Source of the DNA: Chlamydiia bacterium | GTDB lineage: Bacteria > Chlamydiota > Chlamydiia > Chlamydiales > JACKPQ01 | Assembly: GCA_030433395.1 (NCBI GenBank) | Contig: JAUILX010000050.1 | Location: 1 to 7,043 of the forward strand | DNA: 7,043 nucleotides | Reading direction: 5' to 3' | In this document: positions 5,357-7,043 of the stretch, piece by piece | How the letters are laid out: every line of letters starts with the position of its first letter | How positions within the stretch are numbered: position 1 is the first letter of the stretch | Notes under the pieces: model-generated | The model's database searches: none | Told to the model about the DNA's origin: nothing | Seen by the model: the letters and a program-made list of their open reading frames with translations, nothing else | Program-made: the position numbers and the translations under genes

Positions 5357-6409
5357 TTATGATTTTACATCGACCCAGATTTCTCGTAAAGCTTGCTCTG
5401 GAATCAAGATGCGATAAAAGTGCAGCTCGTTGAAACGTTGAAGAGCTTTGGTGTGGTTTTTAATGTATTCGTCGTTGATGTTAGGAAGGTGGTTTTTGAT
5501 AGCTGGGAAAGTAGTGACAGCGCCGGTGCGTTTTGTCATGACATCTGGGCGGTAGATGTAGTTTAAGAAGCGGTATGCAGCCGTTTTGTTTTGGGCATGA
5601 GTGGGTATAGCAACGTTTTCAATGGTAATGAATGACCCTTCTTTCGGAATGGCAAAGCGGATAAATGGAAAGTCCTTGGCCATGCGATAGTGAAAGGATG
5701 ATGAGGTGACAGCCAAGGGGCAGTTTTTTGTTGCTATGAGGTATCCAGCGCGGTAGTTTGCGTAGGCTTCAACGCGCTTTTTTTGATGCTTCATAAGGTT
5801 GCGTGTTGCTTGGACTTGGTCGTCATTAAGATGTGTTTGGTTGCCATGTAGATAAAAGCTTGTGATATTAAATGCTTCGATGGGATCGTTTGTCATCGCA
5901 ACTGTATAGGGCTCATCTTCGAATACTTGCTTCCATGAAAGAGTTGTGTCAAAGTAGTCGCCATCGTAGCTAAGTCCGTATACATCCCATTGTAGAGGCA
6001 AGGCATAGGTGTTTTGTGGGTCGTAGTCGTGACCTAGCAAAGCGGGCTCAATTGTTTCAAGAAAGTCGAGTTTTGATTTGTCAAGGGGCTGGATGAGCTC
6101 TTCTTCTTTGAGAATTTTAACTGCATAATCTGATGGGATGATGAGGTCATGGCCCTTGCCGCGCATTGATTTGATCTTAACTAAAAGCTCTTCGTTGCTG
6201 TCGTAGAAATTAAGATGCACTTTGATGCCTGTTTCTTTCTCAAAATCGTGTAGGAGCTCTTCTGTAAAGATATCGCCCCACGTAAAGACGTTGAGTGTGC
6301 TTTCAGATTTTGATGTGCTGCATTTAGGGATAAACAAAAGAGTGAAGATAAACGTGATCCACATAAAGCATAGAAAAATACGGATAGGGAGTCTGGGATT
6401 TTTGGCCAT
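5357..6409 (-). CDS. potD: PotD-type periplasmic substrate-binding protein of an ABC importer
   Basis: This 350-residue protein belongs to the PotD/PotF family, which delivers spermidine or putrescine to the PotBC permease. A basic N-terminus and hydrophobic segment (11-28) form an export signal, ending IPKC30-STS; Lys before Cys makes a poor lipobox, so lipidation is doubtful. Family blocks follow in order: LNVFTWGDIF (39-48), HDLIIPSDYAVKIL (87-100), PLDKSKL (108-114), YALPLQWDVYGL (135-146), AIPKEGSF (253-260), AIPTHAQNKTAAYRFLNYIYRPDV (267-290). Aligned by eye to E. coli PotD, Trp44, Ser93, Tyr95, Asp175 and Glu178 are kept. The two stacking tryptophans (229 and 255 in E. coli) fall at Thr/Ser235-236 and Thr262, Tyr37 is Ile47, and Asp257 is Glu264. 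Substrate preference may therefore differ. It overlaps potC by one base (TAATG). Confidence 0.9.
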   Translation of the reverse strand: MAKNPRLPIRIFLCFMWITFIFTLLFIPKCSTSKSESTLNVFTWGDIFTEELLHDFEKETGIKVHLNFYDSNEELLVKIKSMRGKGHDLIIPSDYAVKILKEEELIQPLDKSKLDFLETIEPALLGHDYDPQNTYALPLQWDVYGLSYDGDYFDTTLSWKQVFEDEPYTVAMTNDPIEAFNITSFYLHGNQTHLNDDQVQATRNLMKHQKKRVEAYANYRAGYLIATKNCPLAVTSSSFHYRMAKDFPFIRFAIPKEGSFITIENVAIPTHAQNKTAAYRFLNYIYRPDVMTKRTGAVTTFPAIKNHLPNINDEYIKNHTKALQRFNELHFYRILIPEQALREIWVDVKS

Positions 6410-7043
6410 TAGAAAATCCTTGTGCGAATTTTGGGAGAGAAAAAGAGAGCAACAAGGCCGCAGCTGAGGAGGATCAAGATTGTAGATAGGGCATTAACGA
6501 CAGGTGTAAGACCTGTGCGGATAAGAGCGAGCAGGTAAAGTGAGAGCGTTGTAACGCTTGACCCAGCGCAGAAATATGAGAGGATGAAGTCGTCAAAAGA
6601 GATGATAAAAACAAGCAGCCCTGTTGCAATCATTGAAGGGCGCAGCAGTGGTAGAGTGACTTTAAAGAAGGTTTGCAGGGGACTTGCTCCCAAATCAAGG
6701 GAAGCTTCAGTCAGGCGTGTGTCAATAGAGAGGTAGCGCGTGTAAAGAACTGGAATCACAAAGCCTAGACCAAGCACGGTATGAGCGGCAATCAATGTTG
6801 GCATTCCAAGGGGCACAGATAGCATTGTAAAATAACCAATAAGACCAACTGCTAACACCGTTTCTGGAATGATAAGATTGCCATAGTAGAGAGAAAGAAA
6901 CTTGCCCACACGTCCACCGCTTGACCGGTAGAAGATCAGCATCACTCCCATAGCAAGGCTAATCAGGGTTGAGGCGATAGCGATAATGAGCGAATTAGAT
7001 AGTGCTGACCAGAGCTCCGATGATCTAAAAAGCTCGCTATACC
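6409..7043 (-). CDS. potC: PotC-type ABC transporter permease (5' partial)
   Basis: This is the inner-membrane permease subunit of a spermidine/putrescine-type ABC importer, which pairs with a PotB permease and a PotA ATPase. The frame stays open to the right edge, so the gene continues beyond the window; 210 complete codons are visible and, compared with E. coli PotC (about 264 residues), some 50 N-terminal residues are missing. An internal ATG at 6949-6951 is not the start, because the upstream codons read as family sequence (LWSALSNSLIIAIAST). About five hydrophobic helices are visible. The ATPase-coupling EAA loop is clear (TEASLDLGASPLQTFFKVTL, starting near 6711), followed by PLLRPSM and the PotC-typical SFDDFILSYF. 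The C-terminus VNALSTILILLS also matches PotC. potA and potB would be expected just off the right edge. Confidence 0.93.
   Translation of the reverse strand, partial: YSELFRSSELWSALSNSLIIAIASTLISLAMGVMLIFYRSSGGRVGKFLSLYYGNLIIPETVLAVGLIGYFTMLSVPLGMPTLIAAHTVLGLGFVIPVLYTRYLSIDTRLTEASLDLGASPLQTFFKVTLPLLRPSMIATGLLVFIISFDDFILSYFCAGSSVTTLSLYLLALIRTGLTPVVNALSTILILLSCGLVALFFSPKIRTRIF
6417..6421 (-). promoter_or_regulatory. Ribosome binding site of the potD-type gene
   Basis: AAGGA on the minus strand, inside the last codons of the permease gene, lies 7 bases before the ATG at 6407-6409. It fixes that start and shows coupled translation of the two transporter genes. Confidence 0.65.

Overview
The window looks like chromosomal DNA from a Gram-negative bacterium, most likely an environmental member of the Chlamydiota. 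The taxon is an inference. FabH, FabD and FabG resemble chlamydial homologues as I recall them, recR lies next to fabH, and the gene order fabH-fabD-fabG-acpP matches chlamydiae. Base composition is moderately AT-rich. I see no rRNA, tRNA, CRISPR array, insertion sequence or phage gene.

Left part (1-3877). A membrane-protein gene enters from the left edge on the + strand. An overlapping second frame with coding character suggests a frameshift or a small overlapping gene at its end. recR follows on the - strand. Divergently from recR runs a tight type II fatty-acid synthesis operon, fabH-fabD-fabG-acpP. Its genes overlap by 4 and 17 bases, with a 34-base gap before acpP. These genes supply the initiating ketoacyl synthase, malonyl transferase, ketoacyl reductase and carrier protein. 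The operon ends at a near-perfect intrinsic terminator shaped to work in both directions.

Right part (3878-7043). Four - strand genes converge on the fab operon. In transcription order they are a PotC-type ABC permease (5' end outside the window), a PotD-type binding protein, a methyltransferase related to guanidinoacetate N-methyltransferase, and an unrecognised 154-residue protein with one membrane helix. The first three are joined by a 1-base overlap and a 2-base gap, so they are very probably cotranscribed.

The main point of interest is this right-hand cluster. A polyamine-type importer is coupled to a methyltransferase that keeps the two acidic residues used by GAMT to hold a guanidine group, and carries an insertion of about 80 residues. 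The binding protein has lost, by eye alignment, both tryptophans that clamp the polyamine in E. coli PotD. Together these suggest uptake and methylation of a guanidino or amino compound other than ordinary spermidine or putrescine. That pathway is a hypothesis; the individual families are well supported.
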